Source: Serinicoccus hydrothermalis (GTDB lineage Bacteria; Actinomycetota; Actinomycetes; Actinomycetales; Dermatophilaceae). Taken from it: 64,000 nucleotides of DNA. Numbering within the stretch: position 1 is the first letter of the stretch; every line of letters begins with the position of its first letter. Positions 39,655 to 49,265 of this stretch are shown here, in pieces. The notes beneath the pieces were generated by a model, which was not told the origin of the DNA, searched no databases, and saw only the letters and a program-made list of their open reading frames with translations. The translations under genes were made by a program, and so were the position numbers. The stretch lies in the NCBI RefSeq assembly GCF_001685415.1, contig NZ_CP014989.1, forward strand, positions 2,852,001-2,916,000, in the 5' to 3' direction.

Positions 39655-41607
39655 GTGGAACTCGTGACCGCCGACCTGCCTCGCACCGACGACGCGCGCC
39701 GAGCTGCGACGCGCGCGGTGCCCTCGGGGGGTCGGGGCGCAGGTCCGGCGCAGTCGGACGCGACCGAGGCGGTGCCGGTGGTCGTGCCCCGCACGCTCGG
39801 TCCGTGGACGCTGCGCGAGCGCGTCGGCGAGGGCGGCATGGGGGTCGTCTGGCGCGCCGAGGACGACCGCGGCCGGGAGGTCGCCATCAAGGTGCTGCGC
39901 CCCCACATCGCGCACGACGAGGGCGCGCGCGCCCGGCTGCGGCGCGAGGTCACGACCCTGGCGCGCGTCCATCACCCGCAGGTCGCGTCGGTCATCGACG
40001 CCGACGTGGACGGGCCGGCGCCCTACATCGTGACCGACTTCGTCCCCGGTCGTCCGCTCGACGTCGTGATCGAGGAGCAGGGTCCGCTGGGGCGCGAGGC
40101 GCTGCTGCGCCTGGCGCGCGGCCTGGCGGGCGCGCTGCAGGCGATCCACGCGCTCGGCATCGTGCACCGCGACCTCAAGCCGGGCAACGTGCTGCTCGTC
40201 GGCGAGGGCGACAACCTCGAGCCGGTCGTCATCGACTTCGGGATCGCGCAGGTCGCCGACGACGTGCGCCTCACCTCGACCGGTCTGGTCATGGGCACGC
40301 CCGGCTATCTCTCGCCCGAGCTGGTCGACGGCGGCGAGATCACCGAGGCGACCGACTGGTGGGGCTGGGCGGCGTGCCTCGCGTATGCCGCCTCCGGCCA
40401 GCCGCCCTTCGGCCGCGGCCCCATGACCGTGGTCCTCGACCGCGTCGTGCGCGGCCGGGTGCAGCTGGACGGGGTCGACCCCGAGCTCGCGCCGCTCCTG
40501 GCGACGGCGCTCTCGCCCAAGCCGTCGTGGCGGCCCAGCGCCGAGGAGGTGCTCGAGGCGGTCGAGCTGTATGCCCGGGGTCAGGACGTCACCGGGGCGC
40601 TACCCCGCTTCCCGCACGAGGAGCCCGCGCACGACGTCACGCGCGGAGCCGACGCCACCCAGGTCACCCCGCAGGTGCACCACACCCGCGAGGCCCCTCA
40701 GCGCGTCCCCGACGCCACCCGCGCGGCACCGACCGGCCCGCGCACCCGTCAGTGGCAGCAGCCCGCCCGCGGCGCCGTGGCCCCCGCGCCGACGCAGCCG
40801 CGCGAGCCGCAGCAGTGGCCGATCTCGGCCGAGCAGCAGCGCTACGCGGCCGCCCAGGCCCCGGACCAGCGGTCCCAGGGCTGGGCGCCGGCCCCCGACC
40901 AGCAGGACCCCTACCTCCCGCGCCGCGCCGAGGGTGGGGCATACCCGGCGGTCGGCGGTCCCCAGGGCCCCGAGCAGGGCCAGCCGGACCCCCGGATCGG
41001 GCGCAGCGCGCGCAGCGGCACCCTGGCGGCGATGCTGGTCGCCTTCGCCGCAGTCGCCTCGGTGGCGCCGCTGCTCGCGTGGGGTCTGTATGCCGCGTGG
41101 GGGCTGTCGACACGGACGGTGGACCGCGCGCTCACCGGGCTCGTCGTGCGCCGGCACGAGGCCGGGCGGCGGCGCAGCGACGTCCCGATGGCTGTGCTCG
41201 CCTCGCCCTGGCACCTCGTGGCCGCCGCGCTGTCGACGGTACTCTCCCTGCTGCTGCCGCTGGCGATCGCCGGCGTGGTGGCACTGGTCGTCTCCGGGCT
41301 GCTCAGCACGACCGCGATCGCGCCGGGCATCGGCGTGACCCATCCCATCTCGGTCGCTGTCGGCTCGCTCGTCGGCGGCTGGCTCGGGTGGTGGGGTCCG
41401 GGCAGCACGGCGCTGCGGCGGGGGTCGCGCACGCTGGTGCGTGGCGCGGTGCCGCCGGGCCTCCCGACCCTCGTCGTCGTGACGCTGTGCCTGGTGGGCG
41501 GGGCGGCGCTGGCGTACTGGTCGCTTCTCGACGGCGACGTCGTCTCCTGGTGGCCGCTGCCGGGCGGGATGACGCCGCTGGACTACCTGCCGTTCGGGCT
41601 TTCCTGA
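39655..41607 (+). CDS. Membrane Ser/Thr protein kinase
   Basis: 650-aa Hanks-type kinase. Kinase domain at about residues 45-310: G-loop VGEGGMGVVWRAED, AIKVLRP (ATP Lys), VHRDLKPGNVLL (catalytic loop, near residue 170), DFGIAQ and GYLSPEL. A Pro/Gln-rich disordered linker (about 310-450) leads to four predicted transmembrane helices at the C-terminus, in place of the single helix plus PASTA domains of PknB. GTG at 39655 chosen because GGAAGAG lies 8 bp before it; GTG at 39664 is an alternative. Confidence 0.88.
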   Translation: MELVTADLPRTDDARRAATRAVPSGGRGAGPAQSDATEAVPVVVPRTLGPWTLRERVGEGGMGVVWRAEDDRGREVAIKVLRPHIAHDEGARARLRREVTTLARVHHPQVASVIDADVDGPAPYIVTDFVPGRPLDVVIEEQGPLGREALLRLARGLAGALQAIHALGIVHRDLKPGNVLLVGEGDNLEPVVIDFGIAQVADDVRLTSTGLVMGTPGYLSPELVDGGEITEATDWWGWAACLAYAASGQPPFGRGPMTVVLDRVVRGRVQLDGVDPELAPLLATALSPKPSWRPSAEEVLEAVELYARGQDVTGALPRFPHEEPAHDVTRGADATQVTPQVHHTREAPQRVPDATRAAPTGPRTRQWQQPARGAVAPAPTQPREPQQWPISAEQQRYAAAQAPDQRSQGWAPAPDQQDPYLPRRAEGGAYPAVGGPQGPEQGQPDPRIGRSARSGTLAAMLVAFAAVASVAPLLAWGLYAAWGLSTRTVDRALTGLVVRRHEAGRRRSDVPMAVLASPWHLVAAALSTVLSLLLPLAIAGVVALVVSGLLSTTAIAPGIGVTHPISVAVGSLVGGWLGWWGPGSTALRRGSRTLVRGAVPPGLPTLVVVTLCLVGGAALAYWSLLDGDVVSWWPLPGGMTPLDYLPFGLS

Positions 41608-41628
41608 GCCATGCGCATACCGTCACAC

Positions 41629-41663
41629 GAGCCTCACGCGTCGCATTTGTCGACGTGAGTCTC
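41629..41663. terminator. Weak hairpin after kinase gene
   Basis: An imperfect stem (GAGCCTCACGCGTCG against CGACGTGAGTCTC) with a 6-nt loop lies 21 bp after the kinase stop. It may end the kinase transcript. No riboswitch consensus (for example the c-di-AMP class that precedes some rpf genes) was recognised in this 150-bp gap. Confidence 0.35.
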
Positions 41664-41757
41664 GTCACACAAGTCTTCCCAGGCCCGGCCTGCTGCCCTA
41701 CGGTGGTTCGGGCGCCACGTCCCAGGCGTCACATCAGTCCCATCCGGAAGGACCACT

Positions 41758-42714
41758 ATGGCCCGCCCTGCCCGTCCTCGCGTCGCCCGCACCGGTGCCG
41801 CCCTGCGCCGCGCCGGTCAGGCCACGCTCGCCGGCACCGCGTCGTTGGCCTCGGTCGGCCTGACCGCGCCGAGCGCTGCGGCGGACGACCACAACGTGTG
41901 GGACCGCGTGGCGGACTGCGAGTCGAGCGGCAACTGGAGCATCAACACCGGCAACGGGTTCTACGGCGGGCTGCAGTTCTGGCACCCGACGTGGAAGGGC
42001 TTCGGCGGGCAGGAGTTCGCCGGGTATGCCCACCAGGCGACGAAGGCGGAGCAGATCACCGTCGCGCAGCGCGTGCTGCGGGTGCAGGGGCCGGGCGCCT
42101 GGCCGGTGTGTTCGGTACGCGCCGGGCTGACGATGAGCAACGGTCTCGAGCCCTACCCCGGTGGCGGCAGTCCTGCCCCCGAGCCGGAGCCCCAGCCGGA
42201 TCCGGAGCCGCCGCGCGGCGAGGTGCAGACGTGGAAGGTGAGCGCTGGAGCCGGCGCCAACATCCGCTCCGGCCCGAGCACCGGGCACAGCGTCATCGGC
42301 GGTGCGGCCAACGGCACCCGCTTCCAGGGGGTGCAGAGCAACGGCTGGGTGAAGCTGCAGGGCCGCTCGGGGTGGATCAGCGCCAGCATCATGACCCGCG
42401 TCGGTGACGACGGCGGCGGTGGGGGAGGTGGCGGCTCGCTGATGGCGCCGCTCGTCGCCGACGGCATCCGCGGCCCGCTGACGACCAAGGCGATCCAGCG
42501 CTGGGTGGGCGTCTCCGAGACCGGCCGGTGGGACGGCACGACCATCCGCGCCGTGCAGGCCCGCGTCGGCACCGGCGTCGACGGCGTCTGGGGCCCGAAG
42601 TCGCAGGCCGCGCTGCAGAGCTACATCGGCGTCTCCCGCGACGGCTCGACCTACATGAACCACCGCACCGTCGTGGGCCTGCAGAAGTGGCTCAACAGCA
42701 ACGTCATCGGCTGA
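41758..42714 (+). CDS. Rpf-like secreted protein with SH3 domain
   Basis: 318-aa secreted protein. A long basic signal peptide ends near AAADD (about residue 43). Then a transglycosylase-like Rpf domain (NVWDRVADCESSGNWSINTG with the catalytic Glu; YGGLQFW), a Pro/Glu linker, an SH3b domain (GANIRSGPSTGHSVIGG ... NGWVKLQ), a Gly run and a C-terminal peptidoglycan-binding-like part. Resuscitation-promoting factors cleave glycan strands and stimulate growth of dormant cells. Last gene before tRNA-Thr. Confidence 0.88.
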   Translation: MARPARPRVARTGAALRRAGQATLAGTASLASVGLTAPSAAADDHNVWDRVADCESSGNWSINTGNGFYGGLQFWHPTWKGFGGQEFAGYAHQATKAEQITVAQRVLRVQGPGAWPVCSVRAGLTMSNGLEPYPGGGSPAPEPEPQPDPEPPRGEVQTWKVSAGAGANIRSGPSTGHSVIGGAANGTRFQGVQSNGWVKLQGRSGWISASIMTRVGDDGGGGGGGGSLMAPLVADGIRGPLTTKAIQRWVGVSETGRWDGTTIRAVQARVGTGVDGVWGPKSQAALQSYIGVSRDGSTYMNHRTVVGLQKWLNSNVIG

Positions 42715-42757
42715 GACGGGTAGCATCGACGCGCTGTCCGGCCTCCGGGCTGGACGC

Positions 42758-42830
42758 GCTGGCGTGGCGCAATTGGTAGCGCACCTGTCTTGTAAACAGG
42801 TGGTTGAGGGTTCGAGTCCCTTCGCCAGCT
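42758..42830 (+). tRNA. tRNA-Thr (anticodon TGT)
   Basis: 73-nt cloverleaf: acceptor arms GCTGGCG (42758-42764) and CGCCAGC (42823-42829) with discriminator T, anticodon stem CCTGT/ACAGG around loop CTTGTAA (anticodon TGT, reads ACA), and T-loop GGTTCGAGTCC. CCA is not encoded. An integrase gene begins 140 bp downstream, so the 3' half is a probable attachment site. Confidence 0.96.
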
Positions 42831-42970
42831 CTCCTCGTGACCAGCGATTTCACCCCTCTGACCTGCGGAAACGCGGCTGGCATGCCCCGAACCAGCATGG
42901 TCACACGTTGTCAGAAGTGGGCACGAAGTGGCACCCTTAGTGCACGTATGATGCACGAAATGGGGACGCG

Positions 42971-44095
42971 ATGGCATCGAGACGAGGCTTCGGAACGCTG
43001 AGGCGGCTGCCCTCCAAGCGGTGGCAGGCCACCTACGTGGGGCCCGACCTCGCGCGCCACACCGCTCCGCACACCTTCGCCGCGAAGGTTGACGCGGAGG
43101 CCTGGCTGGCCAAGGAGTGGGCCCTGGTGAACAGCGACGGCTGGGTCGCGCCGAAGCGGCGGGTGGAGCTCGCTGAGCGGCTGGCACCACCGACGTTCGG
43201 CGAGTTCGCCCGCCAGTGGCTCACCGACCGGTCCCTCAAGCCTCGGACACGTGAGGGCTACGAGCATCTCCTCCGGCGCTACCTCGAACCTGAGTTCGGC
43301 GACCTGCTCGTCTCCGACCTCACGCCGGCACTCGTGCGCCGGTGGTGGGCCGGCCTGTCGGCGGACCACCCCACGGTCAACGCCCGCGCCTACGCACTCC
43401 TCCGGGCCATCCTGACCACCGCGGTCACCGACGAGCTCCTGGCCAGCAACCCGTGCCGCGTCCGCGCCGCCTCGAACCCACCGACCAAGAAGGAAATCCG
43501 TCCCGCGGCGCTCGCCGAGCTGGACGTGCTCGTGAAGGAGATGCCCGAGCAGCTCGGCGCGCTGGTCCTGCTGTGCGCCTGGTGCGCGCTGCGCGTGGGG
43601 GAGGTGCTCGAGCTGCGCCGGCGCGACCTCGACCTGAACCGCGGCGTCGTCAAGGTGACCCGGGCGGTGTCATGGGTCCGCGGCCAGCCGATCGTCGGCA
43701 CTCCTAAATCGGCCGCCGGCACCCGCGAGGTGACCGTGCCGCCGCACATCGTCCCCACCCTGGAGCGGCACCTGGAGAAGCACGTGCGCTCCGGAGCAGA
43801 CGCCCTGCTGTTCCCCTCCATGCGTGATCACCAGCGTCATCTGCAACCGACGGTTCTGCACACGGCATGGCGCAAGGCCCGAGCCGCTGCCGGACGGGAG
43901 GACCTGAGGATTCATGACCTCAGGCATACCGGAGCGACCATGGCCGCTATGACCGGCGCTACGCTCGCCGAGCTGCAGGCTCGTCTCGGCCACTCGACCG
44001 TGGCGGCCGCCCTTCGTTACCAGCACGCCGCTCAAGGTCGTGACGCGGAGATTGCCGCCAAACTTTCCGACCTCGCCCGTCCCAAAGGAGAGTAG
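42971..44095 (+). CDS. int: Tyrosine recombinase/integrase
   Basis: 374-aa phage-type integrase. N-terminal arm-binding and core-binding domains (FGEFARQWLTDRSLKPRTREGYEHLL) precede the catalytic domain with Arg in CALRVGEVLELRRRDL (about residue 206), HDLRHTGATM (about 314), LGHSTVAAALRYQH (nucleophile Tyr near 349). The catalytic set is complete. Location directly after tRNA-Thr identifies that tRNA as the integration site. Confidence 0.92.
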   Translation: MASRRGFGTLRRLPSKRWQATYVGPDLARHTAPHTFAAKVDAEAWLAKEWALVNSDGWVAPKRRVELAERLAPPTFGEFARQWLTDRSLKPRTREGYEHLLRRYLEPEFGDLLVSDLTPALVRRWWAGLSADHPTVNARAYALLRAILTTAVTDELLASNPCRVRAASNPPTKKEIRPAALAELDVLVKEMPEQLGALVLLCAWCALRVGEVLELRRRDLDLNRGVVKVTRAVSWVRGQPIVGTPKSAAGTREVTVPPHIVPTLERHLEKHVRSGADALLFPSMRDHQRHLQPTVLHTAWRKARAAAGREDLRIHDLRHTGATMAAMTGATLAELQARLGHSTVAAALRYQHAAQGRDAEIAAKLSDLARPKGE

Positions 44096-44252
44096 AACGA
44101 ACATCTCGGGCAAGGTGGCAAGCCGGGTAGAGGCGTGACATCGCGCTCACGCCGAGAGTCGGACGTCTGCTGACTGAGCAGGGGTGGGCCGCTGATGAGA
44201 AGAGGACGATATGCCCGCGTTTGAACCGGCACTGACACGATGCCACTCCTTA

Positions 44253-45149
44253 CTAGTCGTTTCCATAGTCATCATCAATAACGTCCTGCTGGAATCGCTC
44301 AGTCAGGTCCTCCCACTCCTCCTGCACAAACTGCTGGCGTAAGCCAGCAGCCACAATCTCAGCCGTACTGGTTAGTTCCAGCGTGCAGATGGGGCAATGG
44401 AAGGCAACGGCGACGTAGATCGCATCCCGGACCAAACCGTCGTCTACGAACCGCTCGCCACTTGCTCGGACGCGCTCCATAACAATCGGGACTTCGTGCT
44501 GGCAGCCCGGGCAAATCACGACGCGGACTGGGGGACGTGCAAACGAGGCTACCGCGATGGGCATCCGACTAGCAATCTCCTCCTCCGTTAGCTTCGAGAA
44601 GAACGCCTGCGCCTCCCTTATTCGCTGATTCACTTCGTGCGCAAGTTTCTTGTCCTCCAGATCGACTAGGGAGCGGGCGAGTTCGATTACTTCTGGGTCA
44701 AGCACATCCTGAAGATTCGCCTCCAGGTAGGCGCACACAACCTCGCCTACTCTAAGGAGCTTGGGTAGCCAGAAATCGTTGGCAACATTCCCTGCGGCGG
44801 CCTCGCCCGTATGTAGTTCAACGTTACGAATGTTGAGCAGGGTAACCGAATCCTGTTGTCTTTCCTTCGTGAAGTTGGGCACTATTTGCATGAGGCGGCT
44901 GATAACTGTATGGGAAGGAATCGACTTCGACTCGTTGGACGTCGGGATACCGTTAGCTGCGAGGATGCTCTCCCCTTCGGGTGCGGCGAGCAGGCTCGGA
45001 TGCACTTTCGCCAACGGCGCCCGCAGCAGAAACTCAAAGCCTAAGAGGTGCCAAAGAACGAACTCCTCATCGTCGGAGTGTTCGTGCGCCGCACCCCGCG
45101 CGAAATAGACTTTCGCCTTACCGTAAATGCTATCGAAATCCCACATCAT
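44253..45149 (-). CDS. Hypothetical protein with C-terminal zinc ribbon
   Basis: 298-aa protein not recognised as a known family. The N-terminal two-thirds is helical (FVLWHLLGFEFLLRAPLAKV, LARSLVDLEDKKLAHEVNQR). The last third has a four-cysteine ribbon, VICPGCQHEVPIV and FHCPICTLEL, about 50 residues apart, suggesting a metal-bound or nucleic-acid-binding tail. ATG at 45149 with ATG at 45146 following. It is one base downstream of the dioxygenase stop, so the two form an operon. Codon use is less GC-rich than the core genes. Confidence 0.6.
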   Translation of the reverse strand: MMWDFDSIYGKAKVYFARGAAHEHSDDEEFVLWHLLGFEFLLRAPLAKVHPSLLAAPEGESILAANGIPTSNESKSIPSHTVISRLMQIVPNFTKERQQDSVTLLNIRNVELHTGEAAAGNVANDFWLPKLLRVGEVVCAYLEANLQDVLDPEVIELARSLVDLEDKKLAHEVNQRIREAQAFFSKLTEEEIASRMPIAVASFARPPVRVVICPGCQHEVPIVMERVRASGERFVDDGLVRDAIYVAVAFHCPICTLELTSTAEIVAAGLRQQFVQEEWEDLTERFQQDVIDDDYGND

Positions 45150-45150
45150 G

Positions 45151-45756
45151 TCACCTCTCGATGTACGTCCGCACCAGCCTTCGGGGCGCTGCCGGAGAGA
45201 CTGGAGGACGCCTATGCAGTAGGCCCCAGTTGTCGACAACTAGGATGCGACCCTCTTTCCAAAGACATACAGCGCTCGGACCTTGTTCTTCTATGAGACG
45301 AGGAAGCTCTGCGTCGTTGACTTCACACACCCGGGGGTCCCAACGGAGTCGCATTTCACCCGCTCCGGTCGGCGAAACCGCTGGGAGATGCCTCACTCTC
45401 CCCGTTCTGTTCCGCACAACCATTGCACACCGACGCAAGCGCCCCAGCAACTCCTTACTCGGCCTCAAAAGCTCTGTGGCTGTGCTCTCCTCCGCCATCA
45501 CGCACTCCAACACCATCCATCGGGGTGGCTCAGACGTTAGTGCACCGTCAGTGTGCCACGGAAAGGCGCCGAACCCGTACCGATCTGAGTGGCTCCATTG
45601 ACGGCCATTCGTCGGTTTAGGCTCGAGGACCTCTCTGTGGTCTTCAGTACCGAGTGATGCGAGAACAGGCTCGGCCTCTGCTCGCGATTCGAAGATCAGG
45701 AAGCCGTGCTCTCGCAGTACCTGCCGCCTCGATCCAGGTGCTTGGGACTGCAACAT
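45151..45756 (-). CDS. TauD/TfdA-like Fe(II)/2-oxoglutarate dioxygenase
   Basis: 201-aa non-haem iron dioxygenase of the TauD/clavaminate-synthase type, at the small end of the family. The metal motif is PWHTDGAL (HxD at about residues 68-70), the distal His is in VVDNWGLLHRR (about 181), and the 2-oxoglutarate-binding Arg is in RRLVRTYIE (about 194). Substrate unknown. ATG at 45756. Paired with the zinc-ribbon gene beside an integrase, so it is island cargo. Confidence 0.75.
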   Translation of the reverse strand: MLQSQAPGSRRQVLREHGFLIFESRAEAEPVLASLGTEDHREVLEPKPTNGRQWSHSDRYGFGAFPWHTDGALTSEPPRWMVLECVMAEESTATELLRPSKELLGRLRRCAMVVRNRTGRVRHLPAVSPTGAGEMRLRWDPRVCEVNDAELPRLIEEQGPSAVCLWKEGRILVVDNWGLLHRRPPVSPAAPRRLVRTYIER

Positions 45757-46211
45757 GTCGCTGAATCTAGCAGGGTACGGAACGGAGCAGGTCGACCGTC
45801 GCGCGGTCGAGGTAGGTTCTGCTTGTCACGAATTGCCGTCCCTTGTTCTGCGGGACCGAGCTCGGGCCTTGTCACTGTGACAGCGCAGGTCAACAGCTGA
45901 GGTCCGGCCGTGCGGTATCTCTAGCGACAGCGCCTGTTCTTATGCGGGAAGACTCCGTCGGCGGTGCTCGCCAATGCCTGTGCGGACGGCCCCTGGTTAT
46001 CGGCGTCCTGACTGGATAGATGGCGGAAACGCGTCAATGCAGCCTCCTCCTGGGCCGGCCTTAGCTCCATAACTCCGTGAAGCCCACCCCGATCTCGAAG
46101 ACGGGTGCACTCGTATACACCCGATAGATCCGCGTCGAGCTCGAGCTCCGGTGAGGGTCAACGACGGCAAGGCGCGGGCTTCACTGAGCCTCAAGGAGTT
46201 CGGGTGAGGTG
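45757..46211. other. Gene-poor stretch of the island
   Basis: No convincing coding frame here. The only structured element seen is the palindrome TGTCACTGTGACA at 45870-45882, 114 bp upstream of the leftward dioxygenase start, which could be an operator. Confidence 0.5.
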
Positions 46212-46507
46212 CTATACGACGTCCGCACGCACGCTCATCCTCAGCTCTCGGTCGTCAGGATCCGGCTCCCCAGTGCGGGAGAGCTCCACGCGGTCGAAAA
46301 GCGCGTTGTTCCAAGGATGGTCCACCCAGAGCCTTCGTGTTCGCGAACTGCTGTGCCCAGTCGGAGTCGAGTTCCTTTGCGCTCCTCGTGGTCGAACAGA
46401 TCCATGTCCCAGGACAAGATCAGGCTGGGCTCCTCGGGGCACACCGCCCGGTCTCGGTGCCCGTCCGAGACGCCGTACGAGAAGTGACCGTCGGCCACGC
46501 CCCCCAT
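46212..46507 (-). pseudogene. Possible degraded small ORF
   Basis: Two overlapping leftward frames each look protein-like in part. From ATG 46507 one reads LILSWDMDLFDHEERKGTRL; after about 46350 the other frame reads WVDHPWNNALFDRVELSRTG to a stop at 46212. Joined, they would give about 95 aa. A single frameshift in an orphan island gene is one explanation. Weakly supported. Confidence 0.3.
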
Positions 46508-46585
46508 ACAACACGCGGTGGTGGAAGTCTGAGCTTTCGCCGCTCGTGCGCGATCGATGTCCCGATCCCGTCCTACCCCGTCGCG

Positions 46586-47419
46586 CTACCCGGTCGCCTC
46601 GTCGTCCACGATCTCTCCCTCGACCACCTCACCACCAGGGTTCCCGACTGTCGGGCCCTCCTCGATCCCGGTCGCCTCCATCAAGGGGCCCAACTGGTTC
46701 AAGCCCGCCCCCTCCGGAAAGAAGACCTCAAGCATCAGCCGCAGGAAGTGGACGATGAGCGGGCCCCACTCCTTGAGCAACTCAACGCCCCCGAGCCGCT
46801 GAGGCGACAGAGCGACCGCGCCCACAGCCCTCTCAGCCGCATGCTGAACGCCTTCGGGACCAGCGACTTTGTAGTACCGGAGAGCCCACTCGACGTTCTG
46901 CAGGGCGTCCACCATTGCGGACTTCGCCGGGTTCGCGATCGTGCGGTCTGCATCGATCTGACGACGGAGGTCGGCAACCTCGTCGGCCCATGCGAGGCGG
47001 CGGTCCTCGTCATCCTCCACCTCGGTCGCTGGGCGCACCCTGTCCAGATAGGAGGCGACAGCCTCCAGGTGCTCCATCGCGTCGTCATCGATGTGCGCAA
47101 TGCGAGGGTTGGCCTCTGCGATCACCCCGTTACCTCCCACCGGTATGAATACCCCGGTGAGGGCCGGCAGCGACTTGTGGAACAGCCGAAGCATCGCCTT
47201 GTTATTCGCTGCAACCAGTGCCCGGTCAATGTCGTCCACCAGGCCAAGCACCCGGATGGCCGCGATGTCTAGGTCAGGCGACACCCCCGGAACGAGGCTC
47301 TGCTTCCAAGCTGCTCGGAGGCTGGCAGAGGGCTGTGCCCTCACCTCCGCATGCACTTCGTCGAGGAGGAGGTGGAGGCGCCAGGCCGGGTTTGCCAAGT
47401 TGAGTTCGTCATCTGCCAT
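46586..47419 (-). CDS. Hypothetical acidic protein
   Basis: 277-aa protein, no family recognised. Helical, with LDEVHAEVRAQPSASLRAAW, VDDIDRALVAANNKAMLRLFH and a C-terminal VHFLRLMLEVFFPEGAGLNQL, ending in an acidic Gly/Glu tail. ATG at 47419 (MADDELNLANP) preferred; an upstream ATG at 47449 would add ten residues. Isolated in the island, so cargo of unknown role. Confidence 0.55.
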   Translation of the reverse strand: MADDELNLANPAWRLHLLLDEVHAEVRAQPSASLRAAWKQSLVPGVSPDLDIAAIRVLGLVDDIDRALVAANNKAMLRLFHKSLPALTGVFIPVGGNGVIAEANPRIAHIDDDAMEHLEAVASYLDRVRPATEVEDDEDRRLAWADEVADLRRQIDADRTIANPAKSAMVDALQNVEWALRYYKVAGPEGVQHAAERAVGAVALSPQRLGGVELLKEWGPLIVHFLRLMLEVFFPEGAGLNQLGPLMEATGIEEGPTVGNPGGEVVEGEIVDDEATG

Positions 47420-47698
47420 GTGTCGGAGACTATCCACAGCCCGTGACACATCCCGCGGTTATCTACAGATGTTGTCTTACGCGGTCAGGCCAACCCACCC
47501 GCACGTCTGCCCACGGCTCCGCGTTCGGCGCACACGCCCGCTGGCCGCGCGCCCGCTGGCGCTGGACGAGTGCGCCCCACGCGACGATTTTCGCGCATCT
47601 CCCGGTCGGCCACCCGGCGGGCGGGATCCTCTTCGCGCCCGGTCTCGACGTCCGGTATTGGTTCCCCTCTGTGTCAAGGGGCCCGGGTCCGTCGCTTT

Positions 47699-48986
47699 CT
47701 AGGGTGCGCCGCCGTTGGTCGCCGTCAAGGTCGTTCGTCCTGTGGGGCGCTCCACCTTGACGGCTCCGGCGCGGCGACGCTGGGTGGCCGCTGCCGGGAC
47801 CGGGAGGGGGTGGTCGCCGGGGTCGGGCGGGGGTAGCGTCGGGTGTGCGGGTCCGGGAAGTGGCTGATCCGAAGTGCCGATGTGCGGGGGCAGGTCGGCC
47901 GCGCTGGATACGTCAGACGCCCCGCAGTGCCCTCCCGGACCCGCCTGAACGTCTGCGTCGTCGAGTGGTTCGGCGTCGGCGACGAGCTGGCGGTACACCA
48001 CGTCGGACAGGCGCCGTTTGAGTGCGCGCAGCGCCTCCATCGACGTCTTGCCGGCGGCGACCTTGCGGTCGAAGTAGGCCCGGCCCTCGGTGTTGTTGCG
48101 CAGCTGCACGGTCGCGGCGATGTGCAGGACGTGGTTCATCCGGCGGTTCCCCGCGCGGGAGAGGCGGTGGCGGATCTGCTGGCCGGAGGACGCGTCCAGG
48201 GGCGCGGTCCCGGTCCAGGACGCGAAGCGCGCCCTGGTCGGGAACCGGGCGACGTCGCCGGTGTCGGCCAGGATCCGTGCCGCGCCGACGGGGCCGACAC
48301 CGTGGATGTCCATTAGGTGCGACCCGCGCGCGAGGACCGCGGTCTTCAGCTCGGCGTTGAGCGCCTTGAGCTTGGCGTCGACGGCGACCAGGTCAGCCAG
48401 CTCCTCGACCGCCATCCGGCGCCGGGTCCGTCCGGCCACGTCACGGGGTCGGACGCCGGCGAGCATCTTCTTGGCCTGCAACGCCGACAGGTCCCGCTTC
48501 CGCTTGCCCGGGATCAGTTCACCGAGGAGCCGTTGCAGCCGGTTGACCGTCTGTACCCGTAGGCGGGACAGCTCGTCCCTGCGGTCCGCGAGCATCCGCA
48601 GCGCCTCGAGCTCCCCGTCGCGGTGCACCACCCGCAGCCCCGGCGTGCGGACGGCGACGACGGCGATGGAGTGCGCGTCCAGGGCGTCGGTCTTGCGGTT
48701 GTGCCCGGTGTCAAACAACCGGACCCGGGCGGCCAGCTTGGCCGGGACGTCGACGACGCGTTCTCCGTCCTGGACCAGGCGCTGGGCCAATGGCCGGCCG
48801 GTGCCGTTGGCGCCCTCGACCGCCCAGAGCCGGTTGCGGGAAGGTGCGCACGTAGGACCGCATCGCGGTGTACCCGCGCTGGTCGGTGTCGAACCGGCCG
48901 GTGGCGACCAGCCGTTCCTGACGGTCCACGACCTCGATCGTCGCAGACAGCTTGTGGGGGTCGACCCCGATGATGACCTCTGCCAT
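47699..48986 (-). pseudogene. IS110-family transposase, frameshifted
   Basis: N-terminal RuvC-like domain from ATG 48986 (EVIIGVDPHKLSATIEVVD) reads in one frame to YVRTFP at about 48840; the rest (NRLWAVEGANG, HNRKTDALDAHS, then the C-terminal transposase_20 part IHGVGPVGAARILADTGDV with DASSGQQ) is in another. The acidic DEDD residues and the C-terminal Ser are all present. One extra base near 48838 explains the break. A Pro-rich tail extends to 47699. IS110 elements have no clear inverted repeats, so ends were not set. Confidence 0.8.
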
Positions 48987-49265
48987 GCTCCTCGCCTCCA
49001 TGGGCGACTCGAACCGATATGAGGAACGGCGAGGTGGGCAGTGCTACTACGAGCAGGGCAATCCCCTCTTGAGCCACGCCTCGTCAGCGGCGCCCGACGA
49101 GGCACAGTCCAATAGAGAGCCACACCCCCTTACAGGGTGGGCAGCCGCGATAGGGAGCGTCCCGCCGGGCACCTAGATCGAGTCTGGCCCGACCCGATCA
49201 TGAAGAGAAGTCTCCTAGTAGCCGCGCCCAGCACGTGGCGCACGCGTCCGTCGACAAGGAGCCAC

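Noticed and set aside
41608-41757. Possible c-di-AMP riboswitch before the Rpf-like gene
   Set aside because: Such switches precede rpf genes in some actinobacteria, but I could not find the conserved core here; only an imperfect hairpin.
48980-49030. Reverse complement of a GGTTCGAGTC word near 49006 as a possible far attachment site for the tRNA-Thr island
   Set aside because: Only the generic T-loop part is shared; flanking tRNA 3' sequence is absent.
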